A stretch of DNA of 64,000 bases from an uncultured Spirochaetia bacterium (GTDB taxonomy: Bacteria; Spirochaetota; Spirochaetia; CAKZLE01): the NCBI GenBank assembly GCA_937125225.1, contig CAKZLE010000034.1, positions 124,001 to 188,000 on the forward strand. Direction: 5' to 3'. The notes under the pieces were generated by a model, which saw only the letters and a list, made by a program, of their open reading frames with translations, had not been told where the DNA came from and made no database searches. Numbering within the stretch: the first letter of the stretch is position 1; each line of letters begins with the position of its first letter. Shown in pieces: positions 8,340 through 17,169 of the stretch. The translations under genes were made by a program, and so were the position numbers.

Positions 8340-9608
8340 ATGAAAAAATTATGTCTCGTTTTTCTCTGTGTTCTATTGTCAACAAGTGTTATGTCGGTCT
8401 TTGCTGGAGGAGCAAACGAAAAACCCGATTCTAACGTAATTGAACTTCGTTTTCTTGCTATGGCTCAGGCAGCCTATTCTGAACAGAATGTTAATGATAT
8501 GACAGCCGATTTCATGAAAGCCAATCCAAACATAAAAATCTATACAGAATTTGTGCCTTATGAAGAACTTCGAAATAAAACATTATTGGCTTATGGTTCT
8601 AACAACCCATATGATGCAGTCTTGATAGATGATATTTGGTACGCTGAATATGTGGATAACAATATGCTCATTGATATAACAGAAGATATACCAAAAAGTT
8701 ATAAAAATGGGGTTCTAGCCGGTGGATGGAATTTCACTACCAAGAATGATAAGATCGTTGGTCTCCCATGGTTCCTTGATACCATGTACCTCTTCTTCAA
8801 TGAAGACATGCTAAAAAAAGCAGGGTATGATCACCAGCCTACATCGCTTGAAGAGATGGTTGAGATGGGTAGAACTATCAAAACAAAAGGTATCGTTGAA
8901 TACCCGTTTGTGTTCAGCCTCGCTCAGGCTGAAGCATTAATCTGTGTTTATTCCAACTTCCTAGAAGCATTTAACGGTTCCTTTCAGGATGATGAAGGTA
9001 ACTATATTATCGATACTTCCGGATTAGAAGCATTAAATTTTCTCCTTGCAATCAAAGATGAAGGTTTGTTAAATCCTAATTCCGCCGAATACCTTGAAGA
9101 GGATGTTAGACGTGTCTTCTCTAGTGGAGATGCTGCATTTACCATGAACTGGGCATATATGTATGCACTAGCAGTTGACCCAGCCGAAAGCTCTCTCACA
9201 AAGAATTCAGTAGGTATTATGGTTCTTCCAGGTGCAAAGGGGATAAAGGCCTCTGCGGCTATGAGTGGATCAATGGGACTTTCAGTCCTTAACAAAACAG
9301 AGCATCCTGCAGAAGCACTAGCCTATATTAAATATCTATCGAGCAAAGAAGTTCAGGATACCTATTCTAATCTACAACTCCCAGTCTGGGAAGCATCATA
9401 TGATGATCCAGCAATTGCTGCTGGTCGAGAGATGCTCGTGGGTGCAGCTAAGAAAGCTTTCTCCATAATGAATGTACGCCCAAGTGATCCTAATTATCAG
9501 GAAGCAAGTGCTATCTTCCAACAATATATCCAGCTGGCACTGTTTGGAGACCTATCACCAGAAGAAGCTCTCTCTATGGCGGTAAATAAGGTCAGGGAGA
9601 TACAATAA
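8340..9608 (+). CDS. Extracellular sugar-binding protein of ABC importer (family 1)
   Basis: A 422-residue substrate-binding protein with signal MKKLCLVFLCVLLSTSVMSVFA followed by GGANEKPDSN, the same style of export signal as the other binding proteins here. Recognisable family segments are MTADFMKANPNIKIYTEFVPYEEL, PYDAVLIDDIWYAEYVDN, GLPWFLDTMYLFFNEDML and AFTMNWAYMYALA. The start ATG is preceded by AAGGGGAAGAAATCCAA. It heads a six-gene operon whose genes are close or overlapping. With the SIS-domain and ROK-kinase genes downstream, an amino sugar or its derivative is a likely ligand, by inference only. Confidence 0.88.
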   Translation: MKKLCLVFLCVLLSTSVMSVFAGGANEKPDSNVIELRFLAMAQAAYSEQNVNDMTADFMKANPNIKIYTEFVPYEELRNKTLLAYGSNNPYDAVLIDDIWYAEYVDNNMLIDITEDIPKSYKNGVLAGGWNFTTKNDKIVGLPWFLDTMYLFFNEDMLKKAGYDHQPTSLEEMVEMGRTIKTKGIVEYPFVFSLAQAEALICVYSNFLEAFNGSFQDDEGNYIIDTSGLEALNFLLAIKDEGLLNPNSAEYLEEDVRRVFSSGDAAFTMNWAYMYALAVDPAESSLTKNSVGIMVLPGAKGIKASAAMSGSMGLSVLNKTEHPAEALAYIKYLSSKEVQDTYSNLQLPVWEASYDDPAIAAGREMLVGAAKKAFSIMNVRPSDPNYQEASAIFQQYIQLALFGDLSPEEALSMAVNKVREIQ

Positions 9609-9609
9609 C

Positions 9610-10482
9610 GTGACTAACCCCCCAGTAAGGCACTACAGCCTACTGATCGCTCCCATGGTTATTATCATGGGGGCGGTAATAGGCTGGCCTCTAATCAGGA
9701 CTCTCATGCTCTCTTTCACTGATGCTACAATGATGGGACTTAATCCCATCTCTTTTGTCGGTCTTTCCAATTTCCAGAAGGCTTTTTCAGATTCAGGGTT
9801 CATTTCAGCTCTAAAGATCTCTCTAATCTTCGCCGTTTCGGTTGTTACCATAGAAATGATGCTTGGCACCACTGTTGCACTCTTAGTCAATGAACCTTTC
9901 AAGGGGCGTAATATTCTGAGAGCATTATTAATTCTCCCATGGGCAATTCCCACCGTAGTAAATGCAATCATGTGGCGTCTAATCTATAACCCAGAGTATG
10001 GAGCCTTGAACTCACTATTAACCCAGATGGGATTGATTGATTCATATATCAGTTGGTTGGGTAATCCAGATAAGGCCCTAGTTGCCATCATCTTTGCGGA
10101 TGTGTGGAAGAATTTTTCTTTGGTAGCACTAATCGCCCTAGCCTCCCTACAGTCATTATCTTCCGCTCAGATGGAAGCTGCAAAAATTGATGGGGCAAAT
10201 GCTATACAACGATTTGGGTACATCACATTACCCCATATTATTCCTTCACTACAAGTTGCCCTTGTTCTCCGTATCATTGAAGCGGTGAAAGTGTTCGATA
10301 TTATCTATATCATGACCAAGGGTGGACCGGCGAACAAAACCAGAAGTGGGAGTATCTTTGTGTATCAGGAAGCATTCACCAATTCCAGGATGGGATCTGG
10401 AGCAGCATTTGCTGTTATCATGGTCTCCCTCATAGTAATACTCATCTTATTTTATATGCGTATTCTGATGAAGAAAAAGTAG
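9610..10482 (+). CDS. CUT1 carbohydrate ABC transporter permease (MalF/UgpA type)
   Basis: A 290-residue permease starting at GTG (9610), one base after the TAA of the binding-protein gene. Hydrophobic segments include SLLIAPMVIIMGAVIGWPLI and ALLILPWAIPTVVNAIMW. The ATPase-coupling loop is EAAKIDGANAIQRFGYITLPHI, and IMTKGGPANKTRSGSIFVYQEAF is the conserved region before the last helix. It works with the permease at 10496 to carry sugar across the inner membrane. No dedicated ATPase gene is present. Confidence 0.9.
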   Translation: MTNPPVRHYSLLIAPMVIIMGAVIGWPLIRTLMLSFTDATMMGLNPISFVGLSNFQKAFSDSGFISALKISLIFAVSVVTIEMMLGTTVALLVNEPFKGRNILRALLILPWAIPTVVNAIMWRLIYNPEYGALNSLLTQMGLIDSYISWLGNPDKALVAIIFADVWKNFSLVALIALASLQSLSSAQMEAAKIDGANAIQRFGYITLPHIIPSLQVALVLRIIEAVKVFDIIYIMTKGGPANKTRSGSIFVYQEAFTNSRMGSGAAFAVIMVSLIVILILFYMRILMKKK

Positions 10483-10495
10483 AGGAGGTAAAAAA

Positions 10496-11341
10496 ATGCG
10501 AACATTCAGGTTTTCACGTTTCCTAATCTATTCTGCGGCATGCACCCTTTTGATCTATATTCTCGCACCTTTTATATGGTTGGTGATTATGTCGATCAGT
10601 TCTTCAGCAGATCTCACAACCAAACCACTACAATGGATCCCTTCAGCTCTGGATATCTCAGCATATCGAGAATTGCTCACGATGGGGATCAATAGCAGAG
10701 GAGAGCTGTTTCTCAATGGCCTTCGAAACAGTCTCAAGACAGCTTTAATGGCAGTCACAATCTCTATGCTGGTAACCATCCCTGCAGCATGGGTTTTTTC
10801 ACGATTCAAAGGAAAGAAGAACATTATCTTGTCCTTAGCAATATTCACCTTTATGCTACCTCCTGTTGCCTATGCATTACCGTTGTATAGGATGCTTGCT
10901 AAGATTGGATGGCTCGATAAATCATATGCGGTAGCACTGGTTTACTGTACAATTATTCTTCCATTCTGTGTGTGGTTAATCAAAGAAAATATCGACAATA
11001 TCCCATATGAGTTAGAAGAAGCTGCGTTTATAGATGGAGCTGGTATCTTTAAGAGAATCACGATGGTGGTACTTCCTCTTTTACTACCTGCTCTTGGAAC
11101 GGTTGCATTACTAGCTACGATTATGGCATGGGATGAGTACTTCTATGCAATGCTCTACACCAACAGCAAGCAGGCGATAACCCTTCCGGTAGTCATTGCT
11201 AATCTAGCTTCTGGTCGACAATCAAATTATAGCCTTATTGCAGCTGGTGGGGTACTCGCTAGTACGCCCCCTGTCATAATCGGTCTATTATTTCAGAGAT
11301 CATTAGTAAAGGGGATGGTCATGGGAGGAGTCAAAGAATGA
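10496..11341 (+). CDS. CUT1 carbohydrate ABC transporter permease (MalG type)
   Basis: A 281-residue partner permease, preceded by AGAGGAGG. About six hydrophobic segments; the coupling loop is EEAAFIDGAGIFKRITMVVLPLL. FMLPPVAYALPLYRM and IMAWDEYFYAMLYTN are typical of MalG-like proteins, and it ends with GLLFQRSLVKGMVMGGVKE. Its stop overlaps the start of the ROK kinase gene by four bases (ATGA), indicating coupled translation. Confidence 0.9.
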   Translation: MRTFRFSRFLIYSAACTLLIYILAPFIWLVIMSISSSADLTTKPLQWIPSALDISAYRELLTMGINSRGELFLNGLRNSLKTALMAVTISMLVTIPAAWVFSRFKGKKNIILSLAIFTFMLPPVAYALPLYRMLAKIGWLDKSYAVALVYCTIILPFCVWLIKENIDNIPYELEEAAFIDGAGIFKRITMVVLPLLLPALGTVALLATIMAWDEYFYAMLYTNSKQAITLPVVIANLASGRQSNYSLIAAGGVLASTPPVIIGLLFQRSLVKGMVMGGVKE

Positions 11342-12228
11342 GTTTTTTTGTAGGATTTGACATGGGAGGCACATCAATCAAGCATGTATTGATTGATTCG
11401 CAATATACCATAGTTGATAAAGGTAGTTTTAAGACACTAAATACAAAAGGTGCTTCAGGAGCGATTGAAGAAATATTACACGTAGTAGATTCATATGCTT
11501 CCCATGTAAATCAAGAGATAAAAAGCGTGGGGATTGGGTGTACTGGTCCTATCGATACCAGCTCTGGGATAATATATAATCCATACACACTACCGGGATT
11601 TGAAGGACATAGTCTTCGCGAAAGTATTGAAAAACCTCTTGGGATACCTGTATTTATTGATAATGATTCAAATACAGCTCATTACGGAGAATTAGTTCAT
11701 TGCAAATTAACTACTCCTAACAGTTTGATGATCACATTTGGAACGGGTATTGGAGTATCAGCTCGGTTGGATGGGAGCCTATATAGAACCCCAGGTAACA
11801 TACACCCTGAGATTGGTCATATGACAGTAAGTATCTCATCACCGGGCACCTGCTATTGTGGTCGGACTCATTGCTTTGAGCACATTATGTCAGGAACAGC
11901 AATCAATACATATGCTAGAAACATCTACGGGAAAAGACCAGAAGAAGTCCTTGAAGGTTGTAACAAAACTTCAGCTGAGGAATTTTTAAACAGGATGGTA
12001 GTTGCTACTACGGATGCTATATCAACATTGGCAATGATCTTCTCTTCTGAAACGGTCTTTATCGGTGGAGGACTACACGCGTTCATTGGAAAGTATGTTC
12101 TACCACCTGTACAGGAAAAGTTGACTGAGATACTTCCAGTATATGGGAAAACGACATTAGTCGAAGCACGTATGGGTCCTTTCGCAGGTAGCTATGGAGC
12201 CGCTATCCTTGCAGCTGAAGAGATATGA
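11338..12228 (+). CDS. ROK family sugar kinase
   Basis: A 296-residue sugar kinase of the ROK family. The N-terminal phosphate-binding motif is GFDMGGTSIKHV. IDNDSNTAHYGE carries the catalytic aspartate region and TFGTGIGVSARLDG follows it. The family zinc site is intact (TCYCGRTHCFEH), unlike the ROK regulator at 6686. ETVFIGGGLHAF near the C-terminus is the adenosine-contact region. It probably phosphorylates the sugar imported by the preceding transporter. Glucose, N-acetylglucosamine and N-acetylmannosamine kinases all belong here, and the specificity cannot be told from motifs. Confidence 0.85.
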   Translation: MSFFVGFDMGGTSIKHVLIDSQYTIVDKGSFKTLNTKGASGAIEEILHVVDSYASHVNQEIKSVGIGCTGPIDTSSGIIYNPYTLPGFEGHSLRESIEKPLGIPVFIDNDSNTAHYGELVHCKLTTPNSLMITFGTGIGVSARLDGSLYRTPGNIHPEIGHMTVSISSPGTCYCGRTHCFEHIMSGTAINTYARNIYGKRPEEVLEGCNKTSAEEFLNRMVVATTDAISTLAMIFSSETVFIGGGLHAFIGKYVLPPVQEKLTEILPVYGKTTLVEARMGPFAGSYGAAILAAEEI

Positions 12229-12277
12229 TTCTCAATTGATATATAATTTTAATCTAACAAAATAATAGGAAACAAAC

Positions 12278-13324
12278 ATGGAACTATTTATTAACAAGTA
12301 CTCTTCATTACTTAATGACAAAACTGGAATCAAATCAATCCTATTCGAAATGGGCACTCAAATGAACGATGCTAAAGAAACCTATCAGCAGGAAGAATCT
12401 GTAATCACTGAATTTGCCTATTCAATTAAAAAAACCGGGCGAATCATCTTATTAGGGATGGGAGCTTCGCATTTCGCAAATAAGATTTTCTCATTTCAAC
12501 TAAGAAAGATGGGATTCTTTGCATTAGCCCTAACAGCCTCTGAATTCCTCTATGACCCAATACCTCTCACTGACGAGATAGTATTACTGACAAGTCAGTC
12601 AGGAGAATCTATAGAAACTATAAAATGCTTAAAATATTTAGACAAGATGAATGTTTATGGGATAACACTGAGCAGAGAAAGTATAATTGGCAAGAAAACC
12701 CGATCGATCATTGCCTCAGGAGGTATGGAAAAAGCTTATGCAGGAACACGAAGTGTTACTCTTACATTGGCAATCATGGCTTATGTAAGTGCAAAATTGG
12801 GAGCTTTCCCTATTGAGAGGATTACTGAAGCCATGGATTTTGTCCAGCAAAAACTTCCCGAGATGGAAAAAGCTGTAAAAATATTACATGCAAAACAGAG
12901 CTTAGTGGTCACAGGAAGAAGTCTTTTCAGTGGATTAAGCCATCTCTTTGCACTTGGTTGTCAAGAGCTTAGTGGCAAAGCAAATCTCTGTAACGAGACC
13001 GGCCAATTACGACACGGCCCACTTGAAGTCTTATCTTCAGAATCAGCACTAGTCGTCTTCAGACAGAGCGGAGAACTTGGTACCCTAGCTGAGAGTTTTG
13101 TAGCTGTAAAGAAAAAAACAGGGTGTGCACTCATAGTGATAGATTCATCAGAATCTACACCTCTTGAGGGTGCAGTTACGATTAAATGCCCAATCGGGAA
13201 TGATATTGCAGCAACTTTGGCTGTCATGGATACGTTCCAAAGCTTGATGATTTCATACGCTTGTGGTAAAAATGATTATACAGGAATACCTAAATACAGT
13301 AGTAAGATCACCAAAAAGGAATAA
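12278..13324 (+). CDS. SIS-domain sugar-phosphate isomerase/deaminase-like protein
   Basis: A 348-residue protein with two SIS (sugar isomerase) domains, like the isomerase half of GlmS and the FrlB/AgaS group, with no glutaminase domain. First domain: ILLGMGASHFANKI and the phosphate-binding LTSQSGESIETIKCLK. Second domain: LVVTGRSLFSGLSHLFALGCQELSG, then ETGQLRHGPLEVL, which matches the E...HGP catalytic region of the family. Next to a ROK kinase and an RpiR regulator it most likely deaminates or isomerises a phosphorylated amino sugar. It could also be a deglycase of the FrlB type. Confidence 0.8.
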   Translation: MELFINKYSSLLNDKTGIKSILFEMGTQMNDAKETYQQEESVITEFAYSIKKTGRIILLGMGASHFANKIFSFQLRKMGFFALALTASEFLYDPIPLTDEIVLLTSQSGESIETIKCLKYLDKMNVYGITLSRESIIGKKTRSIIASGGMEKAYAGTRSVTLTLAIMAYVSAKLGAFPIERITEAMDFVQQKLPEMEKAVKILHAKQSLVVTGRSLFSGLSHLFALGCQELSGKANLCNETGQLRHGPLEVLSSESALVVFRQSGELGTLAESFVAVKKKTGCALIVIDSSESTPLEGAVTIKCPIGNDIAATLAVMDTFQSLMISYACGKNDYTGIPKYSSKITKKE

Positions 13325-13333
13325 GGATAATGT

Positions 13334-14155
13334 ATGTTGTTATGGGATACTATAGAGACACAAAATAATTTATTCAGTGCTACAGACAAAAGGTTTATTG
13401 CCTACATAAGAAGCAATCCCAATATCATATACATGTCTATAACAGAAGTTATCGAAGAAAGCGGTATAAGTTATGGTTCTATTATTCGTTTCACAAAGAA
13501 AGTTGGCTGTTCCGGTTTTCAGGATTTTAAGATCCGCCTAGCCGGAGAGAACAGCCAACTGGAAACCAATGACAAAAAGAGTGATGAAGAGATCTCCTTT
13601 GTAGATAATTTCCATCAAACTACTGAAAAACAGCTGACGATAACATCAAGGAATATAGATGAGAACATATTAATTGATATCACAAAGCGGTTCATCAATG
13701 CTCGACAGATCATGGTAATCGGAGCTGGAGGCTCCCACCCCATGGTTGAAGAACTTGTTTATCGTTTAGTTCGGTTAGGATTCAACAATGTAAGTCATGA
13801 GCAAGATGAACATTATCAAGCATATAGAGTAAGCATGCTCGAACCATCAGATCTTCTTATTGTCTTTTCATTTTCGGGTTCTACAAAGAGTATCCTTGAA
13901 ATAGTTAAGTTGGCGAAAGAATCTGAAGTCCAGGTGGTTGCATTTACGAATCATCTAAAATCACCACTAAGTGACCTTGTAGATATATCTCTTATAGCTG
14001 CAAGCCACGTTCCTGCCCTGAAAGCTGAATTGGGTACTAAAATACCTTTTTATTATCTTATTGAATTATTAAGTCAATATATCTATAAAGAAAGCGAATA
14101 TGCAAAAAAAGCACTGCATCGTACTTATGAAGTTGTAGCAGATAAGCAAATCTGA
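13334..14155 (+). CDS. RpiR family transcriptional regulator (HTH plus SIS)
   Basis: A 273-residue regulator. The N-terminal HTH_6 domain spans about residues 1-75 (YMSITEVIEESGISYGSIIRFTKKVGCSGFQDFKIRLA). A SIS domain follows at about residues 120-250 with VIGAGGSHPMVEEL and VFSFSGSTKSILEIVKLA, the sugar-phosphate-binding part. Nine bases separate it from the SIS enzyme gene. RpiR proteins respond to phosphosugars and usually control their own catabolic operon, so this is the likely regulator of 8340-14155. An alternative ATG four bases earlier is out of frame. Confidence 0.85.
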   Translation: MLLWDTIETQNNLFSATDKRFIAYIRSNPNIIYMSITEVIEESGISYGSIIRFTKKVGCSGFQDFKIRLAGENSQLETNDKKSDEEISFVDNFHQTTEKQLTITSRNIDENILIDITKRFINARQIMVIGAGGSHPMVEELVYRLVRLGFNNVSHEQDEHYQAYRVSMLEPSDLLIVFSFSGSTKSILEIVKLAKESEVQVVAFTNHLKSPLSDLVDISLIAASHVPALKAELGTKIPFYYLIELLSQYIYKESEYAKKALHRTYEVVADKQI

Positions 14156-14248
14156 TCTCGGGGGTATTAGTATTTGATCACGTAAGTCAAGATGCAAATC
14201 GGTTCAACCTATTGGGTGAAGCGGGGCTCTTTACCATCTAATAATCCT

Positions 14249-15538
14249 TCAAGAGTGGCTATTTAGCATAATAGAAAGTATAGTTTTATCTGTTCCTTCC
14301 ATACCTTCAATACATATTTTTTTAAGGTTCTGTAGTGTAGTGGAGACATTACCACTTATTATGCCTATCCCTTCTTCTATGGAGTTTCCATTAAGTGCTA
14401 ACTTTGCACTCAATGAAGCAGCATTAACACAAGAGTAAATCTTTAAGGCACAAGTCTTTTTTGCACCGTCACAAATCATACCACTAAGATTTGCTATCAT
14501 AAGATTAATTACACTTTCTATTTGATCTACGTTACCCCCTGAGAGGTAGACATATGCACAAGAAGCCCCAATAGCAGCCGTAAATGCTCCACACAATGCC
14601 GATAGCCTTCCTTTGAAGTGGGCAAGATAAATAGCTACTAAATTACTTAAAGCAAGAGCTCTCATAAGAGATTCATCACTCACTTGAAGGAACTCTCCCA
14701 ATATAAGAGGTGGAAGAAAGGCTGTGATTCCTTGATTTCCACTTCCAGAATTTATCACAACTGGATGGATAGACCCCGACATCCTAGCATCGCTTGCTGC
14801 AGCAGAAAGAGCAGCAGCATATTGATATACATCCTCAATATTCTTGATCTCTTTCTGTGACCCGTTTTGTGCTATAAGACCAACATGTAAACCATAAGGT
14901 TTTTCTAATCCTGCTAACCCTATAGTTTTATTGTATGCAGCCATATCCATTAAATAACCACAATCATCAAAAGAAAAACTTTGTACTGCATCATAGATGC
15001 TTTTCAGACTCCATTGATTCATATTATATGGATCAATATGAGAGAGATCATTACTCATACCCTCTTTAACCAAAACCCTTCCATCTTTTACTTTCTCTAC
15101 AACCATATCATGTTCATTAGCTATTGTAACTGAAGCTGACATATTCTCAAGTTCACAAAGAACTTTAACATAGATAGAGGGTACTTCAGGAGCAAGTACC
15201 ACCTGAATATTATTATTTTCTATATAGGATATAATTTCTTGATGAGATCCATCCGAAATCTGTGAGAGAATATTTAAACCTTGAGAGGTGGCTCCATACA
15301 ATACGCCCAAAAGTACGGCAGAGGCGAGACCGGTATATGAACTATGAGGAATTCCCACTCCCATAACATTTTTTATCATGTCACGACTAGCATATACCAT
15401 AACCTTTTCAGGTTTACCCCCCAACAACTCTCTCGATAAGGCGCCAGTTAAGGCTGCCGATGCAGGTTCAGTACATCCCATTACAGGTTTTAACTCTCTT
15501 TTCAATGCTAGAAGATAAATTTCGTTTATATTATTCAT
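14249..15538 (-). CDS. L-cysteine desulfidase / UPF0597 (CdsB/YhaM/CyuA-like) family
   Basis: A 429-residue cytoplasmic enzyme of the serine-dehydratase-alpha-like family. In characterised members an oxygen-labile [4Fe-4S] cluster supports breakdown of L-cysteine to pyruvate, ammonia and sulfide. Visible family marks are VMGCTEPASAAL with the first cluster cysteine at residue 22, GSGNQGITAFLPPLI and CDGAKKTCALKIYSC with the later cysteines. Length is normal for the family. It is divergent from the TAXI-transporter operon, and the two share an AT-rich regulatory interval. Serine or another beta-substituted amino acid is possible as substrate. Confidence 0.85.
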   Translation of the reverse strand: MNNINEIYLLALKRELKPVMGCTEPASAALTGALSRELLGGKPEKVMVYASRDMIKNVMGVGIPHSSYTGLASAVLLGVLYGATSQGLNILSQISDGSHQEIISYIENNNIQVVLAPEVPSIYVKVLCELENMSASVTIANEHDMVVEKVKDGRVLVKEGMSNDLSHIDPYNMNQWSLKSIYDAVQSFSFDDCGYLMDMAAYNKTIGLAGLEKPYGLHVGLIAQNGSQKEIKNIEDVYQYAAALSAAASDARMSGSIHPVVINSGSGNQGITAFLPPLILGEFLQVSDESLMRALALSNLVAIYLAHFKGRLSALCGAFTAAIGASCAYVYLSGGNVDQIESVINLMIANLSGMICDGAKKTCALKIYSCVNAASLSAKLALNGNSIEEGIGIISGNVSTTLQNLKKICIEGMEGTDKTILSIMLNSHS

Positions 15539-15644
15539 AAAAAAACAATAACATGGATTGTGATATTTTTCTAGATAAAATTTCTTATTGTTTATTTTAT
15601 ATTTATATATACTTAATTCTATATTTTTTCATATTGTATTTATC

Positions 15645-15668
15645 ATAAATAATGGTATTATTATTTAT
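15645..15668. promoter_or_regulatory. AT-rich palindrome in divergent interval
   Basis: ATAAATAAT and ATTATTTAT form a 9-bp inverted repeat separated by six bases, about 107 bp upstream of the desulfidase start. A smaller palindrome ATAATATTAT lies at 15714. The whole interval 15539-15851 is extremely AT-rich, so chance matches are likely and the site is only a candidate regulator target. Confidence 0.3.
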
Positions 15669-15722
15669 TTAATTATATAGAATTATAATATTTCTACTAC
15701 AAATTATACAATGATAATATTA

Positions 15723-15781
15723 TTAACACAAAACATTTTCTTTACAATACAGTAAACCTGTACTAAAATAATTTGTGTTAA
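15723..15781 (+). promoter_or_regulatory. Promoter bracketed by 10-bp inverted repeat
   Basis: TTTACA (15741-15746) and TAAAAT (15764-15769) are 17 bases apart. The promoter is framed exactly by TTAACACAAA (15723-15732) and its perfect complement TTTGTGTTAA (15772-15781), and contains TACAG-N5-CTGTA between the boxes. Two operator half-sites surrounding a promoter fit control by the XRE-cupin regulator encoded in this operon (20066). The operon start codon at 15852 follows GAAGGAG. Confidence 0.55.
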
Positions 15782-15851
15782 GTATTAATAAATTATTTTT
15801 AACCATTAAATACTTATCCAATAATATATATAAACTTACGAAGGAGTAATT

Positions 15852-16766
15852 ATGATTAAACCACAAGGGTCTTGGGTTGCAATCCCCACACCTTTTAATA
15901 AAGATGGATCAATAGATTTTGGAGGATTTAATACATTAATAGATTTTCATGCAAAAAACAGGACTTCAATGCTACTTGTAATGGGATCAGCTGGAGAAGT
16001 TTCTCTATTATCTTTGGAAGAAAGAAAAAAGATTATTACAAAAGTTTCAACTTATGCAAAAGGTAGGATACCTGTATTTTTTGGATCTTCTCTAGCAACA
16101 ACAGAACAGACTATTGCTTTTGCTCAATATGCAGAGAAAGAGGGCGCTGATGGGCTGGTCTTTACTGCTCCACCTTACCTACTTTTAACACAAACAGCCC
16201 TTTACCAATTCTTGAGAGCGGCAATGGGTGCAGTTACCATACCTGTTGGAATCTATAATAATCCGACAAGAGTCGTCACTAATATCAACCCAGAAACTAT
16301 AGAGAAACTATCTCTAGAATTTCCTCATTTTGTAGCAGATAAAGAAGCCGTACCCAATGTTCAACAACTTGCAGAGGTAAAAAGACGTTGTGGGGATAGA
16401 CTTAGCATACTATGCTGTGACTTTCCTAAATATTCAATAATTCTACCAACTCTTGCTCTTGGAGGCGATGGATCTGCGAATATCGGAGGAAATATCATCC
16501 CTAGAGAAATGGCTCAAATGTGTAAACCATGGGATACAATCGAACAGGTAAATCTTTCTAAAGAACTTTACTTCACCTATTATCCTTTAACAAGCATGCT
16601 ATATGCATTTAGTAATCCTATCATGATCAAACCTGCACTAGATTATATGGGCCTTCCAGGAGGGGCTTTACGAAGTCCTAACCCTAACCTCGAAGGAGCA
16701 AAATTACAAGAATTAAAAGATACACTTGATATGTTTGAAATTCGAGAAAAATATGGAGTGAAGTAG
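15852..16766 (+). CDS. Dihydrodipicolinate synthase/N-acetylneuraminate lyase family aldolase
   Basis: A 304-residue class I aldolase of the DapA/NanA superfamily. The Schiff-base lysine is K164 in FVADKEAV, the catalytic tyrosine Y135 in VGIYNNPTRVV, and the carboxylate-binding GSAGE (46-50) replaces the usual GTTGE. Length is normal. The context (TRAP importer, desulfidase, flavoprotein) speaks against lysine biosynthesis; it is more likely a catabolic lyase splitting a 2-oxo acid, or making one from pyruvate and an aldehyde. First gene of the operon 15852-21965. The substrate is unknown. Confidence 0.8.
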   Translation: MIKPQGSWVAIPTPFNKDGSIDFGGFNTLIDFHAKNRTSMLLVMGSAGEVSLLSLEERKKIITKVSTYAKGRIPVFFGSSLATTEQTIAFAQYAEKEGADGLVFTAPPYLLLTQTALYQFLRAAMGAVTIPVGIYNNPTRVVTNINPETIEKLSLEFPHFVADKEAVPNVQQLAEVKRRCGDRLSILCCDFPKYSIILPTLALGGDGSANIGGNIIPREMAQMCKPWDTIEQVNLSKELYFTYYPLTSMLYAFSNPIMIKPALDYMGLPGGALRSPNPNLEGAKLQELKDTLDMFEIREKYGVK

Positions 16767-16773
16767 GTATAAC

Positions 16774-17136
16774 ATGGAAAAAGTTTTACACGCAATAGTT
16801 TTGAGCAAAGGGGATTCTGTTAAAGAAAAAATCGAGGCTTTTGTTACCGATAAAGGGTGGCAAAAAGCTATAGTCACAGGAGCACTGGGAAGTGTTGTAA
16901 ATGTAACAGTTGGGAATGCTATGACACAGACTATCCCACCTGAAGTTAACTACACTCACATAGAAGGACCTTTTGAAATTTTAAGTTTTTGTGGAGAAGT
17001 AGTAAAAAAGGATGTTGGATCTTGGTTTACCCATATTCATATGGCGGGCTCTAAGGCAGATGCAACAGTATTCGGAGGTGGTATGCAAAAAGCCACAGTC
17101 TTTTTGGGATTACAAGTATTTCTCGCACAAGCGTGA
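16774..17136 (+). CDS. PPC/DUF296 (PCC) domain protein
   Basis: A 120-residue single-domain PPC/DUF296 protein, second one in the window. Family features are VTGALGSVVNVTVGNA, IEGPFEILSFCGEV and the C-terminal TH-IHMAGSKADATVFGGG histidine region (about residues 85-101). It sits seven bases after the aldolase gene and before the TAXI transporter, so it belongs to the same transcript. Its role in such catabolic operons is not established; a small-molecule-binding or assisting enzymatic role is plausible. It is shorter than, and clearly diverged from, the copy at 1503. Confidence 0.75.
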   Translation: MEKVLHAIVLSKGDSVKEKIEAFVTDKGWQKAIVTGALGSVVNVTVGNAMTQTIPPEVNYTHIEGPFEILSFCGEVVKKDVGSWFTHIHMAGSKADATVFGGGMQKATVFLGLQVFLAQA

Positions 17137-17169
17137 AATATATTTTAAAAAATAAAAGGAAGGATTATT

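Noticed and set aside
2185-14155. Missing ABC ATPase as evidence of broken importers
   Set aside because: CUT1 importers frequently share one MsmX/UgpC-type ATPase encoded elsewhere, so its absence beside both operons is not a defect.
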